The notes: generated by a model not told the origin, from the sequence alone. DNA of 64,000 bases from Atherinomorus stipes (GCA_023101725.1 JALJCO010001191.1:1-64000), one strand, 5' to 3'; counted from the stretch's first letter, positions 44,403 through 56,187 are shown. Numbers and translations: made by a program.

Positions 44403-45066
44403 AGATCCTGCACCAAGCAGCCAGCGTTTCTGGAACATTCCCAAAGTTACCGGCCAATCAGAACCTTCACCGGCCCTTTTTCAGAGGGAAAATTAATCCA
44501 GATGCAACTCAATCGTACATGTTTGATTTAATAGTTGTAATTGAAGAGTTTCCATGAAAATGGATCTCTTCTCACTTTTCCAATGTTTGAGGATATTTGG
44601 GGGATGAATGGGGTTTCTCTCTTTTTTTTTTTTTTTTTTGTCCTGTCCAGCATCGAAGCAAGCAGAATGGAAATCTGATTTCTTTATTCTGTTGAACAGT
44701 TTTGCTTTACCAAGCGGAGCTTTATGAACATAAGGCTCCACTTGATATCATGTTTATTCATTTTATTTCTTTATTTAAACATTTGTCTATTACACCATTC
44801 CTTATCATACTGCTGGACCTGACAAGGAGAAATGAAAGTTAACAGAGGTAATGATAGAAAGCGAAACAGAGAGAAAGGAGTAAGGAAGAGGAAGAGAGAG
44901 AGGAGAGAAAACATGAATCCACTTCCACAGTTCACTGGTACATCTGTACCGCGATCCCTAAACAACCAAGGTCTCTGTTGGAAAACAAAACAAGCAATCC
45001 CCTACAGGAGGACCTGCAGGTGGCTTAAATATCCTCAGATCATACAAACACACGCAGAACTACGCA

Positions 45067-45215
45067 GAGAAGAGGTACAACCTAGTCATCGCAATGGGAA
45101 GTAGAGAAGAGGTACGACCTAGTCATCGCAATGGGAAGTAGAGAAGAGGTACAACCTAGTCAGTGCAATGGGAAGTAGAGAAGAGGTACAACCTAGTCAT
45201 CGCAACGGGAAGTAG
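45067..45215. repeat. 37-bp tandem repeat, four copies
   Basis: AGAAGAGGTACAACCTAGTC followed by ATCGCAATGGGAAGTAG, four times. The homologous place in copy 1 (near 28720-28745) has a single unit, so this is a local expansion. Confidence 0.92.
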
Positions 45216-45289
45216 TGTCACAGTGTCAACATGCATAATAAAGGGTCTCCGTGGTGATACAGTCATGCAGATGCAGCCTCGTCTCTGCA

Positions 45290-46550
45290 AGGAGGAGGAA
45301 GCCCGCAAGGCTCACGACCCAGGCCCCCAGCAGCCACCCAGAGGCCCAGATCCCAGCTACCCCCCCCCCCCCCCCCCCCCAAAGAGCGGACATGCATCCC
45401 CCGAAGGGCGGCAAAGGCGGCCCCAGCCGGAGCCCCCCGCAGTCTGGGGGCCCAGGCCCCAGCGGACCAAGACCAGCAGCTGCCGACCCCACCGGGCGCC
45501 GGGCGTCCCCGGAGCGGAGACAGCGCCGGGCCCAGGGCCCAAGCGCCCAGGAGCAGCCACCCCCCCCCCCCCCCCCGACCCGGGGCGGCCCAACTGAGAC
45601 CCAGGAGGTCCGGACCCCCCAGACGACGCCCGCCCCAGGGCAGGCCAGCCCCCACCCCAACGTCCCTGCCCCACACACCTGACACCAGGGCGCCACCACC
45701 TCTACCACCCCCTACCCCGCCACCACGCTCACACACACACTCCCCACACACCTACCCCAACACTAGGGCTGAAAGATATACCGTCACCGCATCCACACCG
45801 AGACACGGGCACCCAAGACATCAACACCGCAAGAGCAACCACACAAAAGATACAGATCCCCCCCCTGCGCCCGCCCCGCATACAAAGCCCCGGAAGCCAC
45901 AAACAAAACCACACCCCCCCACCAAAGCGCCCGGCCCCCAACCAACCCGCAGCCACACCGCACCACATCGACACAGAGATGCCCGGCACGAACACCGAGA
46001 TACGAACCTCCGCCCACACCGCCCAGCCCTACCCAACACCTCCATGTACCCCCCCCCCACACACACACACACCCACCCACTCCGCTCCCCAACCTTACAT
46101 ACCCACACTCACTCCTCCCTCCACCCCCAACACTCTCCTCCCTCTACCGTCCACACCTACCCCCACCTCCTCATACCCTCTAACACACACATGCACTCCC
46201 CCCACATAACTGCACCAACCCCTCCCTACCCCCCACACATACGCCCCCACCTCCCTATACCCCCAATACCCCATACAGTCCCCCCTTACATGTCCAGCCC
46301 CGCCCATCCCTCTGACCTATCACACCCCCGCCCTTCCTTCCTTCAGCCCCTCATGACCATCCCTACTAGACACTCACGAGCATGCCACTCCTTCCTCCAT
46401 CCCCCCTTTCCTCCGACCACTTACCCACATCTCCTCCCTCTTCCAGCCCAAGTTCCTCCCTCCCACATTTCCTCTTTCACACTCTCATTCATTATTCTCA
46501 CATACCCACCTCGCTCTTGCCCATGCGCACTATCTCTGATAATGCTTGGT
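45290..46550 (-). repeat. Extremely C-rich (plus) / G-rich (minus) segment
   Basis: About 1.25 kb dominated by C, with runs of 20 C (45361-45380) and 17 C (45559-45575) and CACACA-type words. On the element's sense strand these are G runs able to form quadruplexes. The overlapping Pro-rich and Gly-rich open frames on both strands are artefacts. Confidence 0.85.
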
Positions 46551-46679
46551 AAGAAATCTTAGGAAGGGTACACAAATCATCTGTCTGTGCTAACCATTGT
46601 TTTACTAAGTGTAGGATCCTACACCGTGCTCGTGACACTAAAGCTCGGCTTGCCAGAATATAAAATGAGGTGTCACGTC

Positions 46680-47086
46680 TAGGGATGTATATCGTTATGA
46701 TTTTATCGATACCGATACCAATATGGATACTCCTTATCGATACCGGTATTTATCGGTTCTCTTATTGATACTGTAACACAATTTAGAGTAAATAATAGAC
46801 ATTACAAGATGTTAAAAGATCCAGTGGTGGAGAATATTTGTTCAGAACGTGTTGGAAGAAGCCTGGACATAAAGGTGGGTGAAGGACAGCTGGGAGAATA
46901 AGCGAATTGTGTCTCTCTTATTTAATCTCTGTGATTATTTGACTGTGTAATGATAACTCAATGGTTAGGTAGATGAACAAAATGTATCAATAAGAGTATC
47001 GTTTGTCCAGAATCTTAACGGTACCCTGGTATCGTTAAGATTAGGAACCGGTACCAAACGATACCGGTGCTCGGTATACATCCCTA
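46680..47086. mobile_element. hAT-type non-autonomous element with perfect target duplication
   Basis: A 407-bp element. TAGGGATGTATATCG at the left is mirrored by CGGTATACATCCCTA at the right (14 of 15). GTCACGTC flanks it on both sides (46672-46679 and 47087-47094). Interior is rich in CGATACCG words; no coding. Confidence 0.95.
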
Positions 47087-47094
47087 GTCACGTC

Positions 47095-48387
47095 TGTGTG
47101 ATAGGTGCGGTCATACCTCAGCAAATTAAGGGTGAATTCCAGTTCCTGTCTTCACCCTCAATCTCAAAAACGCGCACTCCCGCGTAGTGCAAGTGCCGTC
47201 CCGATTCTTAGAAAGTTAAGGGGCAAGTTTGAGGCTGAATCGCCCTCAAAACTGAGATTCTCCGACACCACCCTTGTGAGTAAGGATTACCCAGAATGCA
47301 GCGGCAAAGAAGGCGAGCTACAAATCCTATGATTTTCTTTGTTAATGTGGATATTAATATTATGAAAACCATTGTATTGTCTTAGTTTAAGCCCATGTTA
47401 TGGATTAGTTACCTCATTGTTGCATAATATTTATTATTATTTTGCGATCTTTTGTCAATAGCAGCCGGTGCGGTCAAGCCATGTGGCTCTCGTTTAAGTT
47501 AGAAATGGTCATTTTTCTCTGGGTTAATGTCATTTTATCAAGTTAACAGTCTGTATAACGTGATAATGCCGATAATGGTATAAGACGACCGGGCTGATGT
47601 CATCTCCCGTAGTCGCAGAGTTATGGAGAAGCAGTAGTCTAGTACCTGGAAGTGGGTGGAGTAGGCGCGGTCAAGACCGCCGTGTAAAAGTAAAAACAAA
47701 ATGGATGCACTGGATTATATCGAGGTGTTACCGCTGTTGTTGTTTTCTCCGTGGCTTGTGGTCACTGAAAACAGAGCCAGATATTTTTAGAAGACGCGAA
47801 GCGAAACACGTATGACACATATGACGACAATTTCCTTTGACCAATCAGTGGAGAGCCGTCAGGTACGTCACGTTTTGTGAGGTTCAGCACGGTTAGAGCT
47901 AGCTCTGAAACGGGTGCAGAAAATCGTAACGGCTCATAACGGGTTTTCCCAGAGGAAACACAAATAAAGCGTGCCGTGACATGTGGAAGGGTTACGAACA
48001 TGTGCAGTGGATTAGGGCACTCAGGAAGACTCCGCCCTCTTCGGCTTGAATATTTCCCATCATGCTTTGTGACTTAACTCCCTCCGTACCATCACACACC
48101 GTGAGTTAAGTATATAAATGATCCCTTTGGGTCTCCTCGGTGTGTATGGCGGTAATAGATGAATATGTTGTTGAGGATTAGAAACTATTTACATGACAGA
48201 GTATAAACTTCTCACAACTCTCCCAAATTCCTGCGATGCTGTCTAGAACAGGATTACTGGTTCAGTGTACGATGGAGAACAAGTTAAAATCAATAAACAA
48301 TTATGAGCCTCCAGTATAGACCTCCACTGACTCAATGCAGATCTAAGAAGTACTCATGTTAGAGTGGATTTGTCACTAAAATGCTTT
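47095..48387. other. Spacer, no gene recognised
   Basis: Short frames without domains. TTTCCCATCATGCTTTGTGAC near 48052 and ACCCAGAATGCAGCGGC near 47289 resemble ends of dispersed repeats, but none can be delimited. Confidence 0.4.
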
Positions 48388-48548
48388 TAAAATGATAATG
48401 AATTATATTAATGAGTCAGTTAAACAAAAATAAGATTAAAAACTTCTTTCAATTATCAAATAACTTTAGTACATATTAAGATTATTTACATTCATTCAGT
48501 GGAAAATGTTCAGTTATAAAATGTAATGGTAATATTATGAATTTACCA
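48388..48548 (+). repeat. Dispersed AT-rich repeat (partner 57553-57710)
   Basis: TTAAACAAAAATAAGA, AAAAACTT, ATTATCAAATAACTTT and ATATTATGAATTTACC occur in order at both places, about 80 percent alike by eye. Confidence 0.8.
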
Positions 48549-49060
48549 AAACTGAATGTGCAATAACAATAAAGCACAGCAACGTTTGATTCTGAAATTC
48601 ACCGGGTGCTTTACACTGCTCCCATGTCTGGTTTCTTGTCTGAACTTCAGAGCTTGACGCGTTCTCAGAGGTAGACCTCCATCTGTCCAGAGACACATCT
48701 GGCACAGATCTGGCACATTTCCGGTGTGAGCTACGAACTACGAGGGCTGCGATTAGCTCCGGAGGCCGCGCTGCAGCCGGAGCGGACCGCACACGGATCC
48801 AGCGTGAATCCAGCATCATACCTGCAGGATGCTGGCCCTCAAGGACCAGATGGTAGATGCACAAAAAACAAGGAAACCTGATCAGAGAGCCTAGGGGGCG
48901 GAGCTGAACCCGAATATGGCATTGAGAATAGCACAAGTAATGTGTTTTTTTACAAATTCGTATTTTGAATGAATATTTCTAAAAATATTTGTATTCAGGA
49001 AGAAGAAAAACATTCTAACAAAAAGCTGCGTCTTATAAGACAGCAGTGCATCACTGGTTT
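48549..49060. other. Spacer, no gene recognised
   Basis: The minus-strand open frame 48535-48936 has no recognisable domain. Confidence 0.45.
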
Positions 49061-49062
49061 TA

Positions 49063-50335
<1,273 letters not shown>

Positions 50336-50460
50336 TGTTTACAAACATTGGCAGTTGCTAGGCAACCAGGGGGCAAAAAGCCTGTTTGGACTGCAGTCTA
50401 TGGCGAAATACTCATATTATTAATAAAAAAGTAAAGTAAGTATTGACTTTTCAAAATTAG

Positions 50461-50461
<1 letters not shown>
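50336..50461. other. Short spacer upstream of the transposase exon
   Basis: No repeat end recognised; the usual first transposase exon of a Harbinger element is not seen here. Confidence 0.4.
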
Positions 50462-50508
<47 letters not shown>

Positions 50509-50511
50509 TCC
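50462..50511 (+). repeat. (CTTT)n microsatellite
   Basis: About 12 units of TTTC, placed so that it forms the pyrimidine tract before the splice acceptor at 50536-50537. Confidence 0.95.
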
Positions 50512-50537
50512 TTCTTAAATAATATTAAAAATTACAG

Positions 50538-51201
50538 GTTTCTTGCAACTGGAGATTCCTACCGAAGCGTTGCAAACAGCTTCCGGGTGGGGGTCTCCAC
50601 TGTCACCATCGAGGGCCTTGTGGAGGAGTTCATGGCGGTGCCAGGAGGAGAGGAGTGGAGGTCCATTGCGGGGGAGTTTGCGGAGCGGTGGAACTTCCCT
50701 CTGTGCTGTGGTGCTCTGGATGGGAAGCACGTTGCGCTGAAGGCACCCCCCAGCTCTGGCTCCCTTTTCTTTAATTATAAGGGACACCACTCTTTGGTTC
50801 TCCTGGCCCTTGTGGACGCCCGCTACAGGTTCCGGGTCATCGACGTTGGGGGATACGGCCGAACCAGTGATGGGGGGATCCTGGCCAACTCCACCTTTGG
50901 TCAGGCTCTGCGAGAGGGCACCCTCGACCTTCCTCTTCCAGGTGTGGGGGTGATGGGAGCCAACTTCCCTTCCAGGGAGGCTACAAATGCCAGAGAAGCA
51001 TTCATGGCCCACTTCTGTGAAGAGGGAGCAGTACCATGGCAGCCGAAGTCCTCTGCAGGACAGACCCACAACGGCTCTTTTCAGAGCCCCCCGTCCAAAC
51101 TAAAGAGCATTCCTGTTACTACTAAAATGTACTTATTCGTGTGGGGGGAGGTAAATACTGAACCTGAACCAGAATCATCCATACGTTTCTTCCTTGCTTA
51201 A
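50538..51201 (+). pseudogene. PIF/Harbinger transposase exon with internal deletion
   Basis: Related to HARBI1-type nucleases, which move Harbinger elements with a DDE active site. From an acceptor at 50537 the frame reads FLATGDSYRSVANSFRVGVS (helix-turn-helix). It then reads FPLCCGALDGKHVALKAPPS (first catalytic Asp, codon 50719-50721), HHSLVLLALVDARYRFRVID and VGGYGRTSDGGILANSTFG (second Asp region). After LPLPG at about 50943 it jumps to SREATNAREAFMAHFCEEGA VPWQ, which looks like the C-terminal tail. The stretch expected between, with the VENAFG Glu and VLHNFL block, is absent. About 80-90 residues are missing, so the enzyme should be inactive. A GTAAAT donor at 51151 could alternatively end the exon. 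Upstream lies Tc1-like transposon C; the first exon is not found. Confidence 0.85.
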
Positions 51202-51356
51202 GTCCAAACCCATTGCTGTATTATAGTCTGTGTTGTTAATCTGTCTCCCTCCTGCAGGAAATGACTCTCCGGATCCTGCTGCTGCTCCGGCTCCAGTTAA
51301 TCCAAAGGTTAAAAAAATGTGCATTCAAAACAACTCTGTTGGCTTAACAGGACGCG

Positions 51357-51362
51357 AATAAA
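51357..51362 (+). terminator. Candidate poly(A) signal of the transposase gene
   Basis: AATAAA, 156 bp after the transposase stop codon. Confidence 0.55.
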
Positions 51363-51549
51363 TTATTTAAATAAACTGAAAACAAACTTTTATCTCTAGT
51401 GTATAAATCTGTGGGTGTTTTTCTCTGCATGTATACACATTTGTAACAAGTACTAAATTACTGAACAGCTTTTTCCAGCCACCAGGCAACATGTGAAAGA
51501 TAAGTATGATGAGCTAGAAGTATCAGACCAAATCTTTAGTAGTGAAAGG

Positions 51550-51555
51550 TTTATT
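51550..51555 (-). terminator. Candidate poly(A) signal of the MADF-BESS gene
   Basis: AATAAA on the minus strand, about 270 bp after the gene's stop codon. With the plus-strand signal at 51357 it marks a tail-to-tail gene pair with a gap of about 190 bp. Confidence 0.6.
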
Positions 51556-51821
51556 ACAAAACTAAATCAATATAAAAACATATACACAAACTACAATATT
51601 TACAGAAGCTAAAGAAACTATTTACATTGGAAACAGAGAGGACCTTGCTTGGAGGAACAGTGGAGGAAGAGTGTGAGGGACACAAAACTGTTTCCTCTCC
51701 TGCAAAAATGCCACCTCGCTTAAAAAAAGCATCATCACTCTGTGGGCTCCAATGGTGTCAAATGAAGTAAAACTGTGCTATTTTCATGTAATAATTTGTG
51801 GATTTGAAATTCAAGAAAGTC

Positions 51822-54707
51822 TTACATTTTAAAAGGAGGCACCTTTTGCAGGAGAGGAAGCAGAGAGAGAAGGAAGTGCTCATCGTCTGAGCAGGCGACT
51901 CTGGTCCTCAGGGCATCCCGCATTTCCCTCTCGAGGGATGTGAGCTCCTGGGACCCCAGCCCCTTCCTCTTCCTTGCTGGACCTTCAAAGCACACAGTGA
52001 AATGAGACTATTAAACACACAAAGTGTTTCACAGAATGGATTAGCAGCAGTATACACAGCTCAGTTTTGTAAAAGATGTTTATGTAGGTTATGTTGGCAT
52101 GACACTATTGGCACAGAACATGTTTAGTAAGTGAATGAATAAACACAGCAGCATCAGAAGTGAACAAGTGGGAATGGGACAGTCCTATATCTAGCTTGAT
52201 CACTACAAACCTGAAGGTGCAGCTGCAGAGGATGGACCAGCAGAGGATGGACCAGCAGAGGACAGACCAGCAGAGGATGGACCAGCAGAGGATGGACCAG
52301 CAGAGGATAGACCAGCAGAGGATCGACCAGCAGAGGATTGACCAGCAGAGGATAGACTAGCAGAGGATAGACCAGCAGAGGATGGACCAGCAGAGGATAG
52401 ACCAGCAGAGGATGGACCAGCAGAGGATGGACCAGCAGAGGATGGACCAGCAGAGGATAGACTAGCAGAGGATGGACCAGCAGAGGATGGACCAGCAGAG
52501 GATGGACCAGCAGAGGATAGACCAGCAGAGGATGGACCAGCAGAGGATGGACCAGCAGAGGATGGACCAGCAGAGGATGGACCAGCAGAGGATGGACCAG
52601 CAGAGGATAGACCAGCAGAGGATGGACCAGCAGAGGATAGACCAGCAGAGGATGGACCAGCAGAGGATAGACCAGCAGAGGATGGACCAGCAGAGGATAG
52701 ACTAGCAGAGGATGGACCAGCAGAGGATAGACCAGCAGAGGATCCACCAGCAGAGGATGGACCAGCAGAGGACAGACCAGCAGAGGATCGACCAGCAGAG
52801 GATAGACTAGCAGAGGATAGACTAGCAGAGGATAGACTAGCAGAGGATGGACCAGCAGAGGATCGACCAGCAGAGGATGGACCAGCAGAGGATAGACCAG
52901 CAGAGGATGGACCAGCAGAGGATGGACCAGCAGAGGATGGACCAGCAGAGGATGGACCAGCAGAGGATTGACCAGCAGAGGATAGACTAGCAGAGGATAG
53001 ACTAGCAGAGGATAGACCAGCAGAGGATGGACCAGCAGAGGATGGACCAGCAGAGGATAGACCAGCAGAGGATGGACCAGCAGAGGATAGACCAGCAGAG
53101 GATGGACCAGCAGAGGATAGACCAGCAGAGGATGGACTAGCAGAGGATGGACCAGCAGAGGATAGACCAGCAGAGGATAGACTAGCAGAGGATCGACCAG
53201 CAGAGGATGGACCAGCAGAGGATGGACTAGCAGAGGATGGACCAGCAGAGGATAGACTAGCAGAGGATGGACCAGCAGAGGATAGACCAGCAGAGGATCG
53301 ACCAGCAGAGGATGGACCAGCAGAGGATAGACCAGCAGAGGATCGACCAGCAGAGGATAGACCAGCAGAGGATGGACCAGCAGAGGATAGACCAGCAGAG
53401 GATCGACCAGCAGAGGATGGACCAGCAGAGGATAGACCAGCAGAGGATCGACCAGCAGAGGATAGACTAGCAGAGGATGGACCAGCAGAGGATAGACCAG
53501 CAGAGGATGGACCAGCAGAGGATGGACCAGCAGAGGATGGACCAGCAGAGGATGGACCAGCAGAGGATGGACCAGCAGAGGATGGACCAGCAGAGGATAG
53601 ACCAGCAGAGGATCGACCAGCAGAGGATCGACCAGCAGAGGATAGACCAGCAGAGGATCGACCAGCAGAGGATAGACTAGCAGAGGATGGAGCAGCAGAG
53701 GATGGACCAGCAGAGGATGGACCAGCAGAGGATGGAGCAGCAGAGGATGGAGCAGCAGAGGATGGACCAGCAGAGGATAGACCAGCAGAGGATGGAGCAG
53801 CAGAGGATGGACCAGTAGAGGATAGACCAGCAGAGGATAGACCAGCAGAGGATGGACCAGCAGAGGATGGACCAGCAGAGGATGGACCAGCAGAGGATGG
53901 AGCAGCAGAGGATGGACCAGCAGAGGATAGACCAGCAGAGGATAGACCAGCAGAGGATGGAGCAGGCTTCTCAGACGAAGCAGCAGCAGATGGCTCCAAG
54001 TCAGACTCAGGCGTCTGGTCACAGACTGTTGCAGCAGTTTTGTCACAAGATGTATTACAACATAAAATTAATGAATAAATAAACAATAATAATAATGACA
54101 GCAGCAGCTCAAACAACAAGGCTTCAAACTGTGTACTCAGACTGTCATTTATTTATTCAACCTGTGAATGTACTTTAGAGCTACACTTAACAACAGACCT
54201 CTTGTATCTGACGCCTCTGCTGCTGCTTCTTCCGGGTCTTCCAGGTCTTCCCGGTCGTACCCAGCGGTCTGCCCCTCCTCGACCCTTCCCTGCATGTTGC
54301 CATTCGTCTCTAACGGCGAGACAAAGGGCTCGAGGAAGGACGGGACCGCCAGGTACTTCCATCTCTGCGCTGTCCCTGCAGCTGCTCCACTTTTCTTCCT
54401 CTCTTTCTCCTTCTTGCTTTCCTTTATAAAGGTGTCCCTCAGACTCTTCCACCTTTTTCTGCACATTTCCACTGAAGAAACACATCAATCCTTCAGCGTG
54501 GAAAATAGTAGCAGCTACATTGTGCTGGACGGATTTAGCTTAGCTCCGACACCGCGTTTAAAGTTTGACTGACTTACCTGAGACAGCGACTTTCTCGCTT
54601 ATTGTCCTCCAAGCAAGGTCCTTTCTGTTCCTGTCTCGGTAGTGTGGATTCCCGAGATCATACAGCACCGGGTGGGCGCTCACAGCTACAATAAGTTTGC
54701 CCTCCAT
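51822..54707 (-). CDS. Four-exon MADF-BESS type protein of the Harbinger locus, with giant repeat exon
   Basis: Reconstructed by eye. Exons: 54707-54578, 54471-54199, 54025-52211 and 51982-51822; total 2379 nt, 792 residues, no stop. All three introns are GT-AG and phase 1. Exon 1 starts MEGKLIVAVSAHPVLYDLG and reads NRKDLAWRTISEKV. Exon 2 continues CRKRWKSLRDTFIKESKKEK and QRWKYLAVPSFLEPFV, so residues 5-94 form a MADF (Myb/SANT-like) DNA-binding domain. Exon 3 begins CDQTPESDLEPSAAASSEKP, followed by about 115 five-residue repeats (SSAGP, SSAGL, SSAGR, SSASL). Exon 4 has PARKRKG, a likely nuclear signal, and DDEHFLLSLLPLLQKV at 772-787, a BESS motif. Harbinger elements carry such a Myb-like partner that brings the transposase to nucleus and DNA. 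Exon 3 is 1815 nt, so skipping it keeps frame and leaves 187 residues. The exon 3 acceptor is weak. Confidence 0.72.
52226..53965 (-). repeat. 15-bp minisatellite forming most of exon 3
   Basis: About 115 tandem copies of GATGGACCAGCAGAG (plus strand), with variants GATAGACCAGCAGAG, GATCGACCAGCAGAG, GATAGACTAGCAGAG and GATGGAGCAGCAGAG. No indel breaks the 15-bp period. All three minus-strand frames stay open through the array, so openness alone is not evidence of coding. In the gene's frame the unit reads Ser-Ser-Ala-Gly-Pro/Leu/Arg. Confidence 0.97.
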
Positions 54708-55001
54708 TGTTTGCTAAACTGGTAAGCGGTATAGAAAATGACTGACAGTCCTCTTCCTGGTCTACGTGACTTCCTCCTGCTCGGAGATGCGACGGTCTGG
54801 TTGACGTCAGACCTCGCGGGTTCCTCTGATTGGTTGACGTCCCGCGCCAAGACGCCAAAGTTAAGATTTTACAACTCCGGCGTCTGATGCTCCTGACGTG
54901 CGTTATGCGCCTCAAACACTCAAAATATCAAAACTCGACGCGCATAGCGTACGTAGGCACACCGCGCCCGACGCACGAAATGCGCCGCAGGGTTTACGCC
55001 G
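54708..55001 (-). promoter_or_regulatory. 5' flank of the MADF-BESS gene
   Basis: GC-rich with repeated GGTTGACGTC words (54800 and 54833; TGACGTCA-like, CRE-type) and several CG-rich words (GCGCATAGCGTACG). No clear TATA box. The end of the Harbinger element should lie in or just beyond this stretch, but I cannot fix it. Confidence 0.35.
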
Positions 55002-55576
55002 GCTTTACACCTGGTCCATGACGTGAGCGCCGCGCAGCGGCGCGCCATGCGCACCGGACCACACCCATATAGTCAACGGTTTGAAATATATCGATTACGC
55101 AGCGGCACGTGAGCGGTCCAATGTCGCTCCGCATGTCGCCCCGCTGCGCTGAAGATACGCGCCAGCTCTATTTTTGACGCTCCACGCATCAACACGCGTC
55201 AATTTCAGTAGTTCAGATCGAACCAGACAGGAAGTCAGACACAGATTCAGTGTAAAATATCCAGTAACTTCCTAAACAAAAGCCACTGTGCAGATTTTAA
55301 ACTGCTGAACTATCTGAACATGACAGCATCTCCATGTCCACGAGCTTTCAGTGAAATAAGAAACCACAATGCACAAACATGGACAAAATGAACCATTTGG
55401 ATGAGAATCACAGGAGATCTTGCAGTCCTCCCGAGATTCTGTCATGTCAGGGATCTAACAACAGCGGGTGCACTCACGGGCGCACAGTGAACGGTGTAAA
55501 TGCTCGCGCCGTGCAGGTCGCAGCAAAGCCGCTGTGCCGCGCCGCGATGCGCCGCGCTCATGGACCAGGTGTAAAA
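55002..55576. mobile_element. Harbinger-type small inverted-repeat element
   Basis: Left GCTTTACACCTGGTCCATGA and right TCATGGACCAGGTGTAAA are near-perfect inverted repeats. Sub-terminal GCGCCGCGCAGCGGCGCG and GCGCCGCGATGCGCCGCGC are GC-rich and self-complementary. A related fragment is at 40875-40970. Position next to the Harbinger genes suggests it is a relative, or includes that element's own end. Confidence 0.75.
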
Positions 55577-56073
55577 CTGGGGTTCGACTTGTGCAAGTGA
55601 AATCCGTCTCAAACGGCGCCTTTGGGCCTCTGCACGCATGCAGTGGTGCGTTTGAACGCAAGTCTTTCTCCTCCTGCCTGTTATTCACTCTTTCGTTTTA
55701 TTTTGGTGTGTTCGGGACGTTTCTGGGTGGAGATTTCTGTTTGCATCACCAGCCAATGACAGAGCTAAGGACATGACGCTGTGCGGAAATAAGCTTATGA
55801 TTGGAGCAGAGCCCAGTCACTCCAACTCTCAGAGAAAAAAAAAGAAAGAAAGAAAAAAGGCAGATGCACCGAAGAAAAGGTAAGAGCTGTAGATAATGCA
55901 CGTTGGAAAACCAGGGCGAATTTGGTTTGGCTTTTACCTGCTTCTGAGCTCTGAAGGAGTCGTTGAAGCTGAATAGGCTGAAGAACGAGGCGGCCATTAG
56001 CCTGAGAGGGAGGGGCTCAGTTTGAATACTGTTGTTTGCAAACAGAAATGATGGGGGGGGGGGGGGCTTTGGA
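55577..56073. other. Spacer, no gene recognised
   Basis: Short frames without domains. A poly(G) run lies at about 56053-56066. Confidence 0.45.
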
Positions 56074-56187
56074 CTCTACCTTTAATGAGAAATAAAATAA
56101 AATTTTGTAATTTTGGCTGCAATAAAACAAAGAGTAAAAAGTTTAAAGGGGTTTGAAGACTTTCCATACCAACTGTACATACCAGCA
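56074..56187 (+). mobile_element. Tc1-like 3' end fragment (family of transposon C)
   Basis: TTTAATGAGAAATAAAATAA, AGTTTAAAGGGGTTTGAAGA and CTTTCCATACCAACTGTA are the reverse complement of the terminal 114 bp of transposon C (49061-49175). No transposase attached. Confidence 0.85.

Larger units (their letters stand above)
44622..46550 (-). mobile_element. L1-like LINE 3' region, copy 2
   Basis: Minus-strand copy whose A tail is the T run at 44622-44640. From there to about 45500 it matches the insert at 28491-29214 in reverse (TCCTGTCCAGCATC, GGCTCCACTTGATATCATG, CATCTGTACCGCGATCCC, GGAGCCCCCCGCAG). It extends much further 5' than copy 1 into C-rich sequence. No coding part is recognised, so this is probably all 3' UTR; the 5' limit is uncertain. 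Confidence 0.6.

Noticed and set aside
45163..46562. Pro-rich, Gly-rich and Ser-rich frames on both strands
   Set aside because: Composition artefacts of C-rich DNA in an L1-like 3' region; no domains.
51258..51345. Extra C-terminal transposase exon after a GTAAAT donor at 51151 and CCTGCAG acceptor at 51257
   Set aside because: The join is phase-compatible, but the resulting Leu-rich tail does not resemble a Harbinger C terminus, so it is left as an alternative only.
52154..54046. 630-codon Leu/Val/His/Pro frame (LLVHPLLVYP repeats) on the minus strand
   Set aside because: It is the other open minus-strand frame of the 15-bp array. It does not join the MADF or BESS exons in phase and no domain lies outside the array.
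52160..54082. MDQQR/IDQQR repeat frames on the plus strand
   Set aside because: Plus-strand reading of the 15-bp array, broken by stops; no flanking coding signal.
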